Source of the DNA: a candidate division FCPU426 bacterium
GTDB lineage: Bacteria > Oederibacteriota > Muellerivitia > Muellerivitales > DAHXKG01
Direction of reading: 5' to 3'
NCBI GenBank assembly: GCA_027366525.1
Contig: DAHXKG010000002.1
Span: forward strand, 199,605-263,604
Length of the DNA: 64,000 nt
In this document: in pieces, positions 25,945 to 34,694 of the stretch
Layout of the letters: each line of letters opens with the position of its first letter
How positions within the stretch are numbered: the first letter of the stretch is position 1
Program-made: the position numbers and the translations under genes
Notes under the pieces: generated by a model
The model's database searches: none
What the model was told of the DNA's origin: nothing
What the model saw: the letters and a program-made list of their open reading frames with translations, nothing else

Positions 25945-26958
25945 TTAAAAAATCGTTGAATTGGGAATTAATTTTAGAATACATAATTCTAGGGCAGGAA
26001 GTACCGAAGATGATGTCACTCGTCCGGAAACTATCCCCATTTGAATATGAATGAGATCCAACAACATCAATTCCAATTCTTGAACTGAAAATAATTTTGC
26101 TTCTTCTAACAACTTTTTAACTCGGAATGGATGCATACCTAAAGTCGAACATAAACTTGGAGAAGTTTCATTGCGTTCGGAAATTTGGATACACCATAAA
26201 TCACGAATTCGCTGATAAAGGATACTTACTATTTCCCTGTTTTCTTGCTGATAAATATTTGTTAACTGATTTAAAGCACTTAATGTTTGACGGCGAGCCA
26301 GCAACCCTAAGAATTCATAAATGGAAAATTCCGAACTAGGCGTTGGCAAATTTAAAATATCATGCTTATCAATATTTTTTTGTGGAGTAATCATGAGACT
26401 TAAAGTTATTGCAGCATCGCGTAAATAGCCTAAATTAGTTCCAACTTTCTGAATCAAAAATTTACAATTGTCAGATGAAATATTTATGTCTTCACTTTTA
26501 AAAATTTTCATCAGCCATGGAATAATTTTCCAATCTTGCAATGGATAACATTGTACCGTCCATAGACTCAAAAATTCTTTTGTTTGAGATAAAAGTTTTG
26601 AATTCTTTTTTAATTGAGGTGCCACCCAAAGATTGCAATTGGAATTAGCAGTCAAACAATCTTTAAATACTGCTAGATCTTCTTCATCCATTTTTAAAAA
26701 AAATTTTTCAGCGTTGTACACAACTGTTAATTGTTGATTCGAAAACAGCTCTTGTGTCTGCGTGGCCACTAATACATTTTCAAACTTTAGTTGTCCCGCA
26801 TCAACATAATTGATTTTCCCTGCAGGAAATTGTGTTTTGAATGCATTTTTAATTTTAAAAACACATTCAAAAATCAAGTCTTCGGCTGCTCCCCAAAGAA
26901 TTATCGAATTGGGCAATTGACTGTTTTGAACTTTTTTTTCGAACTCTTCAAAAAACAT
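25945..26958 (-). CDS. holA: DNA polymerase III delta subunit
   Basis: A 337-residue clamp-loader subunit that opens the beta sliding clamp. The sequence fits HolA over its length: an AAA+-like N-terminal domain without a functional Walker motif (SIILWGAAEDLIFECVFKI), VDAGQLKFENVL, QELFSNQQLTVVYNAEKF and the C-terminal helical domain with GRVTSSSVLPALELCILKL. It lies downstream of leuS and lptE as in many diderm bacteria. One extra gene (26970-27677) sits between lptE and holA. The stop converges with rpsT. Confidence 0.9.
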   Translation of the reverse strand: MFFEEFEKKVQNSQLPNSIILWGAAEDLIFECVFKIKNAFKTQFPAGKINYVDAGQLKFENVLVATQTQELFSNQQLTVVYNAEKFFLKMDEEDLAVFKDCLTANSNCNLWVAPQLKKNSKLLSQTKEFLSLWTVQCYPLQDWKIIPWLMKIFKSEDINISSDNCKFLIQKVGTNLGYLRDAAITLSLMITPQKNIDKHDILNLPTPSSEFSIYEFLGLLARRQTLSALNQLTNIYQQENREIVSILYQRIRDLWCIQISERNETSPSLCSTLGMHPFRVKKLLEEAKLFSVQELELMLLDLIHIQMGIVSGRVTSSSVLPALELCILKLIPNSTIF

Positions 26959-26969
26959 AAAAACTCATT

Positions 26970-27677
26970 TTAAAATGTTTTGGGAATATGATTGGATGGC
27001 GTAAACATCGGTAATGCATTCCCAAATTTCCCTTGTTTATTTAAAATCATGGAAGGCCTGGCTCGCAACGTCATGTTTTTTTCATGAAGTTTTTTGATAT
27101 AAAAAAAAGTAATTCCCACCAAATTTCCATCCACGCGCAAATGAATCGTATATAATCCTCGCGTTTCAGGAAGTCCTGTTTGATTTGAATTACTATTAAA
27201 TGACCTTAAATTAATTTGTGAGGTAACTAACATCCATTGATACGTTTTATTTTCCAAAGTTAATAAATGATTTGTAAACTCCAATTGAATAGTTCGAACT
27301 TGGTGTGCGATTTTCATTCCCGATGGATTATACCAACTCACATCAATTGTATGAACTTTCGTCTGAGGCTGAATCAAAAAATATGCAAAATAACATATCC
27401 TTTTATTTTTGTTTAAATAAAAATAATTGTTACTGTCAATCGGGTAATTATTTACTATTTTGGTACACGTAGTTAAATGACAAACAATTATTTTTTGAGT
27501 TAAATAGGAGTGTTTTGAGGTTAAAGAAATTGGTGCATCCGAAATAAACGGTTCCGCTGAAATTGAAAAAGCTTTTGAAGTTGGGTTACTTCCATTGTTA
27601 CCAGTAATCCAATGCACCCCTGCAAAACAAGGAGATGCACTCAACATAAATACCAGAATTAATGTTTTCTTTTTCAT
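26970..27677 (-). CDS. Secreted protein of unknown function inserted between lptE and holA
   Basis: I recognise no family. The 235-residue product has a signal peptide with likely cleavage after CFA (about residue 19). The mature protein looks beta-rich, with a cysteine pair in VCHLTTCTK and a further Cys in RICYFAYFLI. It may be a periplasmic or surface protein. One stretch (TKVHTIDVSWYNPSGMKIAHQ) recalls periplasmic Ig-like modules, but that is only an impression. It lies 15 bp after lptE and 11 bp before holA, so it is almost surely cotranscribed. A role in envelope assembly is only a guess from position. Confidence 0.68.
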   Translation of the reverse strand: MKKKTLILVFMLSASPCFAGVHWITGNNGSNPTSKAFSISAEPFISDAPISLTSKHSYLTQKIIVCHLTTCTKIVNNYPIDSNNYFYLNKNKRICYFAYFLIQPQTKVHTIDVSWYNPSGMKIAHQVRTIQLEFTNHLLTLENKTYQWMLVTSQINLRSFNSNSNQTGLPETRGLYTIHLRVDGNLVGITFFYIKKLHEKNMTLRARPSMILNKQGKFGNALPMFTPSNHIPKTF

Positions 27678-27692
27678 ACCTACCAGCCTAAA

Positions 27693-28217
27693 TTAGTACC
27701 CAAGCAATATTTTATGAACAATGATTTGCGCTGTTTCTTGCATTAGCTGATTCTCCGCTTGGTCTTGAGTTTGCGTAATTGCTCCAGGTTCATTATTGGT
27801 ATAATAAAAAATTGTCCCCATTTGGTTTTTTTCTTCAAATAAAGATCGTCCATCAGTTTGATCAATGGCTTCTACGTCATAAGTAAATACAAGACGATAC
27901 TGTAATACTAAATTATTGGTAGTATTGTAAAGAATGGGGTCTCTAGAATAGTAAAGAATCCTTCCCTTAACCAATAAATCGGCTTTGGAGGGTGAAACTA
28001 CAGATAATCTTCCATCAACTTGAAATTGCTGAATAATATCACTCGTTAATTCAGTTTCGAGTCCATAGCGACTTGTTTGATTTTGAAAAACAGCTACTCC
28101 AACAGTATGAATATGCGATGGTAGGGCCAAGATTTGAGGCGAACAACCAATAATTCCTAAAACAAAAAATATTGGAATCAAAACCCATATTCTAAAAGGC
28201 ATTTGTAGTTTTTTCAT
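27693..28217 (-). CDS. lptE: LPS-assembly lipoprotein LptE-like
   Basis: A 174-residue outer-membrane lipoprotein. The signal peptide ends in LGIIGC (lipid Cys near residue 25). The mature region has VGVAVFQNQTSRYGLETELTSDIIQQF and RLSVVSPSKADLLVKGRI, the LptE fold pattern in which an N-terminal beta strand precedes LTxxIxxxF. LptE plugs the LptD barrel during LPS insertion. The position right after leuS and near holA is the classic leuS-lptE-holA order, which supports the call. LptD is not in the window. Confidence 0.88.
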   Translation of the reverse strand: MKKLQMPFRIWVLIPIFFVLGIIGCSPQILALPSHIHTVGVAVFQNQTSRYGLETELTSDIIQQFQVDGRLSVVSPSKADLLVKGRILYYSRDPILYNTTNNLVLQYRLVFTYDVEAIDQTDGRSLFEEKNQMGTIFYYTNNEPGAITQTQDQAENQLMQETAQIIVHKILLGY

Positions 28218-28227
28218 AGTTGTACTC

Positions 28228-30699
28228 CTAATTTTTTAAAACAATATTAAGTAATCGATTTTGAACCCAAATTATTTTTTTAATATTATTTGATTCAAAA
28301 ACCATCTTTAGTTTACTTTTCTCTTTAGCAAAATTCACCACTTCTTCTTGAGATAATCCCATCGGTAGCTGAAGATGATCACGATTTTTGCCATTAATTT
28401 GAAGAACAATTTCAACTTGATCTTGTAAAATCAATTTTGCGTCATACTGTGGCCATGGAGTTTTTAAAAGGCTCTGAGAATGCCCGAGTTGATTCCACAT
28501 TTCTTCAGCTACATGAGGAATAAAAGGGCCTGATAAAACAATAAAAGTTTCAAAACACTGGCGCAATATGATCGTGCTTTTGAGATTGAACTTTTGTTGG
28601 TATTCTGAAAATGCATTTAGAAGTTCCATTAAGGCACTCACTGCCGTATTGAACTTAAACGAGCCTGTCATATCTTGAGTAACTTTTAAAATGGTTTGAT
28701 GAGTTTTCCGAATAATGATGCGATCCCCTTCAGGATTTTCAAGTGATTTATTTGAATTTGAGGCAAGTTTAATATCCTGAAATAATCTCCAAATCCTATT
28801 AATAAAACGGAAAACTCCCTCAACTGCACGATCGTCCCATTCTGCATCACGTTCTGGAGGACCAATAAACAAGGTATAGAGTCGAAATGTATCCGCCCCA
28901 TATTTTTGAATTAACTGGTCGGGCTGAATCGCATTCCCTTTACTTTTAGACATCTTCACTCCACCTTTAGTTATCATCCCCTGAGTAAATAAACGCGTAA
29001 AAGGCTCATTAAAATTAATAAGTTGGCAATCATTTAAAAATTTCGTAATAAATCTTGCATATAATAAATGCAAGATGGCATGTTCAACACCCCCAATATA
29101 CTGATCTACCGGTAACCATGCATTGGCCGTTTGAGGATCAAAAGCTTTCGTTGTATCCTGCGATGATATATATCTTAAAAAATACCAGCTCGAGTCAACA
29201 AATGTATCCATCGTATCGGTTTCGCGTTTAGCCATTTCATGACATTTGGGACAAGGAATTTGAGTAAAATTCTCAATGGACTTCAGCGGTGAATCCCCTG
29301 TAGGTTTAAATTCAACATTTGAAGGTAATATGACTGGAAGCTCTGATTCAGCAACTGGGATCCATCCACAATTCGAACAATGAATCATCGGTATTGGAGC
29401 TCCCCAATACCTTTGACGCGAGACTAGCCAATCGCGCAATCGATATTGAGTACTCCGTTTCCCAATTTTTTGATTTTCTAGCCAATCCATCATTTTTTCT
29501 TTTGCATCTGCTACCGACAATCCATTTAGAAATCCTGAATTAATTAAAATTCCATCACCTTCAAATGCCTTCTTAAGTTCCGGATTAAAGTCGTTATCTT
29601 GAAAATCTCGTATAACGGGAATAATCGGTAGCTGATATTGCTGCGCAAATTCAAAATCTCTTTGATCATGTGCGGGAACAGCCATAATGGCTCCAGTTCC
29701 ATATCCCGTGAGAATATAGTTTGCGCTATAAACAGGTATTTGAATTCCATTAACTGGATTAATGGCTTGAATTTTTAAATCAATACCGAGTTTGGGTATT
29801 GATTCGCTTAAGCGTTCTAGCGGGGTTTGTTTTCGAATCAAATCGATAAATTCTTGAACTCTTTTTTTATGAGATGCATCAGCAATCAGTTCCATAATAT
29901 CCGGATGTTCCGGCGCTAAAACTAGATAGGTTGCTCCAAACAAAGTATCAGGACGCGTTGTAAAAACACGAATGGTTTTATTGGAATTTACAATTTTAAA
30001 ATCGAACTCGGCACCAAGACTCTTCCCAATCCAATTTTTTTGCATGGTTTTTACACGTTCAGGCCAGTATTTTAAATGGTCTAAGTCATTTAAAAGTCTT
30101 TCCGCATATTGTGTAATTTTAAAAAACCATTGTTCTAATTCCCTTTGTTCAACTAAAGTATCGCATCGTTCACAACACCCATCTACTACTTGTTCATTTG
30201 CTAAGACAGTCATACAAGACGAACACCAGTTAACGGATGCTTTTTTTCGATATGCCAATCCATTTTCATATAATTTGAGAAAAAGCCACTGTGTCCATCG
30301 ATAATATTGAGGCAAACATGAAATAACTTCTTTTTCCCAGTCATATCCCATGCCCCATTCTCTAAACTGAGATTTCATCCGCTTAATATTGCTAATCGTC
30401 CATTGCTCTGGATGAATTCCTTTTTGAATGGCCGCATTTTCTGCAGGTAATCCAAAAGCATCAAAACCCATTGGATTCAAAACATTTAATCCTTGAGATC
30501 GGAGATACCGATAAACTGCATCGCCAATAATATAAGTTCTTCCATGGCCTGCATGCAGGTAATCCCCTGAAGGATAAGGAAACATAACTAAAACGTAGTA
30601 TTTTTTATTCGTGTCATTTAAATTGCAAAAAAAGGAACTGTTTTGTTCCCAAATATTTTTCCATTTTTGTTCAATATTTAAAAAGTTATATGTGTCCAT
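28228..30699 (-). CDS. leuS: Leucyl-tRNA synthetase
   Basis: An 823-residue class I synthetase, the usual bacterial LeuS size. The HIGH-type motif HAGHG follows PYPSGDYL (residues about 38-50). Zinc-like Cys pairs occur in NWCSSCMTVL/CCERCDTL and HCSNCGW/IPCPKCHEM. The editing domain contains TRPDTLFGATYL, and KMSKSKGN is the second ATP-binding motif. It charges tRNA-Leu. lptE begins 10 bp downstream on the same strand. Confidence 0.98.
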   Translation of the reverse strand: MDTYNFLNIEQKWKNIWEQNSSFFCNLNDTNKKYYVLVMFPYPSGDYLHAGHGRTYIIGDAVYRYLRSQGLNVLNPMGFDAFGLPAENAAIQKGIHPEQWTISNIKRMKSQFREWGMGYDWEKEVISCLPQYYRWTQWLFLKLYENGLAYRKKASVNWCSSCMTVLANEQVVDGCCERCDTLVEQRELEQWFFKITQYAERLLNDLDHLKYWPERVKTMQKNWIGKSLGAEFDFKIVNSNKTIRVFTTRPDTLFGATYLVLAPEHPDIMELIADASHKKRVQEFIDLIRKQTPLERLSESIPKLGIDLKIQAINPVNGIQIPVYSANYILTGYGTGAIMAVPAHDQRDFEFAQQYQLPIIPVIRDFQDNDFNPELKKAFEGDGILINSGFLNGLSVADAKEKMMDWLENQKIGKRSTQYRLRDWLVSRQRYWGAPIPMIHCSNCGWIPVAESELPVILPSNVEFKPTGDSPLKSIENFTQIPCPKCHEMAKRETDTMDTFVDSSWYFLRYISSQDTTKAFDPQTANAWLPVDQYIGGVEHAILHLLYARFITKFLNDCQLINFNEPFTRLFTQGMITKGGVKMSKSKGNAIQPDQLIQKYGADTFRLYTLFIGPPERDAEWDDRAVEGVFRFINRIWRLFQDIKLASNSNKSLENPEGDRIIIRKTHQTILKVTQDMTGSFKFNTAVSALMELLNAFSEYQQKFNLKSTIILRQCFETFIVLSGPFIPHVAEEMWNQLGHSQSLLKTPWPQYDAKLILQDQVEIVLQINGKNRDHLQLPMGLSQEEVVNFAKEKSKLKMVFESNNIKKIIWVQNRLLNIVLKN

Positions 30700-30744
30700 A
30701 AAATCACCGATAAAGATTATATATTTAAATAAAATTAAAACAAA

Positions 30745-31473
30745 TTAAGAATTAATTAATTGTCGTTTGGAAATTAAGATTCCAAGGATTAAAATTAAAG
30801 ACCAGATCCCAAAAATGATAACAAATATTTCAAAAATGTTTGGATAATGACTCAATAAATGAGGCCACCGCTTCAACGATAAGTGATTAGCGTGAAAAAT
30901 CAAATGCCATTTTAAAAGCACAATTAAAAACAATAAAAAATCGAATAAATGAATCAGTGGGATCAAAACAATGGTTAATTTCAATCCACTCCACAAATAA
31001 ACACTGGAGAGGAAAAAAAGGATACCTTCTCCGATCCAAAATGTAATCGAAATTGAATTTGAAAACACATAATTTCCAAGTAATATTTGATGGAAAAATG
31101 TCCAACCACTAAAAAATAAAACCGAAAAAGTAAATTCAAGGGATCCCGCAATTATTAAGAACGGATTCAACATCAATTTCGGATGAATAATTTGGATATC
31201 GGCGACTACTTGTTTTGAACTCGAGGTTAAATAGCGAATTCCAACACAAAATTCACCGATGGTGGTCCATAATTGAAGTTTGCAAAAAATAATTTCAACT
31301 AAATAGAATACAAGGCTCAACTCTAAAACCCAATGAAAATGGTCTGAAACATTGGCAATAATCCATGAACTAAAAAAACATAATACGCCATCAATGTATA
31401 TGCTTAAAAATCTTCTCAGACTATTTGGACGAATAGGTTTTCGTTGAGGATTAAGTTCCGACGTGGTTGTCAA
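30745..31473 (-). CDS. RDD-family membrane protein
   Basis: A 242-residue polytopic protein with five or six hydrophobic segments. The RDD features are visible as RRFLSIYIDGVLCFF near residue 19-33 and TTIGEFCVGIRYLTSS, corresponding to the conserved R-D and G-x-x-x-x-G-x-R positions. Some RDD proteins transport ions, but most are uncharacterised. The start is TTG at 31473, supported by GGAG seven bases upstream, placed two bases after the acetyltransferase stop. It is followed 45 bp later by leuS. No partner is clear. Confidence 0.72.
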   Translation of the reverse strand: MTTTSELNPQRKPIRPNSLRRFLSIYIDGVLCFFSSWIIANVSDHFHWVLELSLVFYLVEIIFCKLQLWTTIGEFCVGIRYLTSSSKQVVADIQIIHPKLMLNPFLIIAGSLEFTFSVLFFSGWTFFHQILLGNYVFSNSISITFWIGEGILFFLSSVYLWSGLKLTIVLIPLIHLFDFLLFLIVLLKWHLIFHANHLSLKRWPHLLSHYPNIFEIFVIIFGIWSLILILGILISKRQLINS

Positions 31474-31474
31474 A

Positions 31475-31942
31475 TTAAAGCTCCAAGTGTCTGATCATAG
31501 CAACTTCATCACAATCAGAAAATTTCGCACAGTGAATACAATCCGCCCATATTTTTTGTGGCAATGTTAATCTTTCAACTTGATTAAATTGAAGTTTTTT
31601 AAAAAAATCAATTTGATACGTTAAAGTAAATACTCGGTTTAGTTCTAATGAAATTGAATCTTTTATGCAATATTCAATTAATTTTTTTCCAATGCCATGT
31701 CGCTGATGGGTACTCAAGACTGCTAAGGATCTAATTTCTCCCATTTCCTCAGAAACTGGATGAAGCGCAACGACGCCAACTATCTGTCCATCGTTGATTC
31801 CAACTGTAAAATCTCTGATTTTTTCCACTATCTGAGTATAAGAGCGCGGTAACATTAAGCCTTTCATCGAATAATGATTAATTAATTCCAAAATTGATTT
31901 GGAATCGTTTGGCTTAGCTTTCCGATAAACGATTTCTGTCAT
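31475..31942 (-). CDS. GNAT acetyltransferase, short ArgA-like N-acetylglutamate synthase
   Basis: A 155-residue GNAT protein. The acetyl-CoA loop is QRHGIGKKLIEY (about residues 81-92), preceded by GEIRSLAVLS. The C-terminal PQKIWADCIHCAKFSDCDEVAM, given here as the segment near residues 126-147, is the cysteine-containing tail typical of short single-domain N-acetylglutamate synthases. Such enzymes start arginine biosynthesis. That fits the argD-F-G-H cluster at 56-61 kb, although this gene is 25 kb away and argB, argC and argJ are not in the window. A general GNAT of other specificity remains possible. Confidence 0.8.
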   Translation of the reverse strand: MTEIVYRKAKPNDSKSILELINHYSMKGLMLPRSYTQIVEKIRDFTVGINDGQIVGVVALHPVSEEMGEIRSLAVLSTHQRHGIGKKLIEYCIKDSISLELNRVFTLTYQIDFFKKLQFNQVERLTLPQKIWADCIHCAKFSDCDEVAMIRHLEL

Positions 31943-31995
31943 TATAACCTTTAAACAAGTTTAATTGAGTATTAAAAAATCCAATTTCTTAAAAT

Positions 31996-32035
31996 TAAAT
32001 AAAAATAGGGAAAGCTCATATTGAGATTTCCCTAT
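31996..32035 (-). terminator. Intrinsic terminator after the 32055-32882 gene
   Basis: Read on the minus strand, ATAGGGAAA (32035-32027) pairs perfectly with TTTCCCTAT (32013-32005). The inner arms CTCA and TGAG pair around a 3-nt loop, with one G-A mismatch between the two stem parts. A T-rich tract, TTTTTATTT, follows directly. It begins 20 bp after the stop codon of the beta-barrel gene and should separate it from the acetyltransferase gene. Confidence 0.85.
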
Positions 32036-32054
32036 CGATTTGTAAAATTTAATT

Positions 32055-32882
32055 TCAAAGCGGGAAAATAACGCTACCGCCAACAATAATTCCAGGCGCG
32101 TTGCTGGCAAGTCCCAATCCAATCACGCCTTCATAAACTAATTGATTATTTCCTCCACGAAGACCAATATCAAAAATGGATCCATTAGTACCATACTCAT
32201 TAATGCTAAATTCAGCAATACCGTTTAAGCTACGTTGAAGTGGAATGCCTGTTCCCAATTTCAACTGAACAAACGTAGAACTTGCACTTCCATTTGCTCC
32301 GCCTTGATAAGTTATTCCAAATTCACCGTTTAATAATATATTATTTTTTAAGATATACGTTGTTACTCCATCAATATCAAAACCCACGGCTCCATTTCCA
32401 AGAGAACTACTTAATGGTCCGTAAAATAATTTGCCTAAAACCGCGAAATTCAAAAGTCGATTTTCTGAAGGAATGCGAACTTTGACGCCACCCAATAAAT
32501 CATCTAATCCATTTATCGAATTTATCGGTACATTAAAATTATCTGAGAAAAAATTAAATTCGTAGTTAAGCGCAAGATTAACTTCCACATCTTGAGCAAC
32601 ACCTAAATCTGCGGTAGCAAAAATTGGAATAGCGTTATCCGTTACCGTCACCCCGTTACCGCCGGTTTGGAAATTTTGCCAATCAGCATCCAATGCGAAA
32701 TTCCCGTGATTTATTCGTGGTGTTTGAGCCGTTTCAGAGAAAAACAAACCTAATTGCCCAGAACTATCTGGTGCTGATATAAATTGATTTCCACCATAGG
32801 ATGCCGCTTGAGCTAAATTTAACAATCCCACTGCAGAAATAAAGCCTATCATCGAAAAAAGCAACACTAGTTTTTTCAACAT
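32055..32882 (-). CDS. Predicted outer-membrane beta-barrel protein, unknown function
   Basis: A 275-residue protein with a signal peptide (MLKKLVLLFSMIGFISAVGL, cleavage near AQA-AS at about residue 27). The mature part shows alternating beta strands with glycine-rich turns, such as DVEVNLALNYEFNFFSDNF and KVRIPSENRLLNFAVLGKLF. I infer an outer-membrane barrel of about 10-12 strands. The last residue is Leu, not Phe, which slightly weakens this. GGGGAG lies three bases before the ATG. The gene is monocistronic by appearance: recN is 24 bp upstream and a strong terminator follows. No function can be assigned. Confidence 0.72.
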   Translation of the reverse strand: MLKKLVLLFSMIGFISAVGLLNLAQAASYGGNQFISAPDSSGQLGLFFSETAQTPRINHGNFALDADWQNFQTGGNGVTVTDNAIPIFATADLGVAQDVEVNLALNYEFNFFSDNFNVPINSINGLDDLLGGVKVRIPSENRLLNFAVLGKLFYGPLSSSLGNGAVGFDIDGVTTYILKNNILLNGEFGITYQGGANGSASSTFVQLKLGTGIPLQRSLNGIAEFSINEYGTNGSIFDIGLRGGNNQLVYEGVIGLGLASNAPGIIVGGSVIFPL

Positions 32883-32905
32883 ATGCTCCCCTTTAAAATA
32901 TTGAT

Positions 32906-34618
32906 CTACAGACGTTGCATTTTATCATAAAGTTCTTTCGCATGTGAAATGGAAATTTCCGTGATCGGCTCCCCCGCAATCATGTGAGCTATTTCTTGAA
33001 TACGTTCTTCGGGATTTAACCGTCGAACCATAATTTTTGTTTGATTATCAATAATTCTTTTATAAATTTGATAGTGAGTAACTCCTAAAGCTGCAATAGA
33101 CGGCAAGTGAGTAATACAAATTAATTGTTTAAATTTAGAAATTTGGCTTAAAACTTCACCGACAACTACGGAGGAGCGCCCTCCAATGCCTGTATCAATT
33201 TCATCAAAAACGATCGTTGGAATATCATCACTTTCTGCCAGTACACTTTTAATGGCTAACATAATTCTTGACGCTTCACCTCCAGAAGCGATTTTGGTTA
33301 ACACCTTAGGCTCTTCATCAATATTAGCTGAAAATAAAAACTCAATCTTATCCCATCCATTTTGTGTGGCAGGCCAACTCGAGTTATTAAATTCAATTTG
33401 ATATTCACAGTTATTTATTTTTGAACAGCTTACTTGGAATTGAACACGGGGCATACCCAACTTACTCAAAATTTCATGCGTTTTAGTTGAAAGACTCCGA
33501 GCCATTTCTGCTCGATGTTGACTTAATTCAAAAGCCGATAAATAATATTGCTGTGATATTTTTAAAATTTCAGTAGCGATATTCGATAATCGCTCTGATC
33601 GCGTTTCCAATTGCTTTAATGTATTTTGATATTCGAGATAATTTTCTTTAATTTCAGAAACCGTATTCCCATACTTTTTCTTCAATCGATTAAGTAGATC
33701 TAATATTTCAGAAATTTCATTTAATCGGCCATCTTCAATCGAGAGCACATCAATTTTTTGGGATATCGTCAAGGCAATATCCTTCAATTCATCATTCAAA
33801 GTTTCCACTCGATCATGAGTGACCGAAAAATCCGCATCAAACTTTGTCAATTCTTTTAAAAAATCAATTAATTTTCCGATTACAAAAAAAACCCCACCGG
33901 TCATTTCATCCTGAAAAAGATTCTGTGATTGATGTAGCAATTCAAGAATTTTTTCTTTTTTTTTCAAAACCAAAAACTCACTTTTAAGATTTTCTTCATT
34001 CAGTGTTGATAAATTAATGGATTCGATTTCATTAATTTGAAATTTCAAATACTCCATTTCTTTTTCAAATGATTTTTCATCATTCATTAAATAGTTTTGC
34101 TCAGAAAAAATGGTTTTCAATTGAACAAATACAGAATTATTTTTTTCAACTAATTTTTCCAAATGGCCAAATCGATCTAAGATTTTTCGATGATTTTCGA
34201 TATTAAAAATGGCTTGATGTTCATGCTGACTATGAATATCGAGCAAATCCATCCCGAGTTCATTAATCATTAAAATTGTTGCCAACTGGCCATTAATAAA
34301 ACTGCGCGTTTTTGAACTGCTAAGTAAATATTCACGTTTAACAATGATTTCATTGTGCCAAGGTATGCCCCATTGTTGCAATTTTGCCGTAACGCCATGG
34401 TCTGCGTTAATCTCAAAGAGTGCTTCAACACTCATTTGATCCCGCCCTGATTTTAGCAATTCAGCTGCATTGCCATGTCCGAATACAAATTCTAACGCAT
34501 CAATAATTAAGGATTTTCCCGCACCGGTTTCTCCTGTTAAAACATTGATCCCGTTAGTAAAATTAATCGTAAGTTCATCGACAATGGCGAAATTTTTTAT
34601 TTGGAGATCGCGTAACAT
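32906..34618 (-). CDS. recN: DNA repair protein RecN
   Basis: A 570-residue SMC-like ATPase for double-strand break repair. The N-terminal Walker A is TGETGAGKSL (about residues 31-40), and a long central coiled coil spans roughly residues 150-370. The C-terminal signature and Walker B are KIASGGEASRIMLAIKSVL and TIVFDEIDTGIGG, followed by ICITHLPSIAAL. The length is typical. It starts 76 bp downstream of the indolepyruvate oxidoreductase gene. Confidence 0.96.
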   Translation of the reverse strand: MLRDLQIKNFAIVDELTINFTNGINVLTGETGAGKSLIIDALEFVFGHGNAAELLKSGRDQMSVEALFEINADHGVTAKLQQWGIPWHNEIIVKREYLLSSSKTRSFINGQLATILMINELGMDLLDIHSQHEHQAIFNIENHRKILDRFGHLEKLVEKNNSVFVQLKTIFSEQNYLMNDEKSFEKEMEYLKFQINEIESINLSTLNEENLKSEFLVLKKKEKILELLHQSQNLFQDEMTGGVFFVIGKLIDFLKELTKFDADFSVTHDRVETLNDELKDIALTISQKIDVLSIEDGRLNEISEILDLLNRLKKKYGNTVSEIKENYLEYQNTLKQLETRSERLSNIATEILKISQQYYLSAFELSQHRAEMARSLSTKTHEILSKLGMPRVQFQVSCSKINNCEYQIEFNNSSWPATQNGWDKIEFLFSANIDEEPKVLTKIASGGEASRIMLAIKSVLAESDDIPTIVFDEIDTGIGGRSSVVVGEVLSQISKFKQLICITHLPSIAALGVTHYQIYKRIIDNQTKIMVRRLNPEERIQEIAHMIAGEPITEISISHAKELYDKMQRL

Positions 34619-34694
34619 GGCCTTCCTTGCGATTGCTCATGAAATACAAACATTATTTTGAATTGACAAGCCGAGACTCATCAACCTCATTTAA

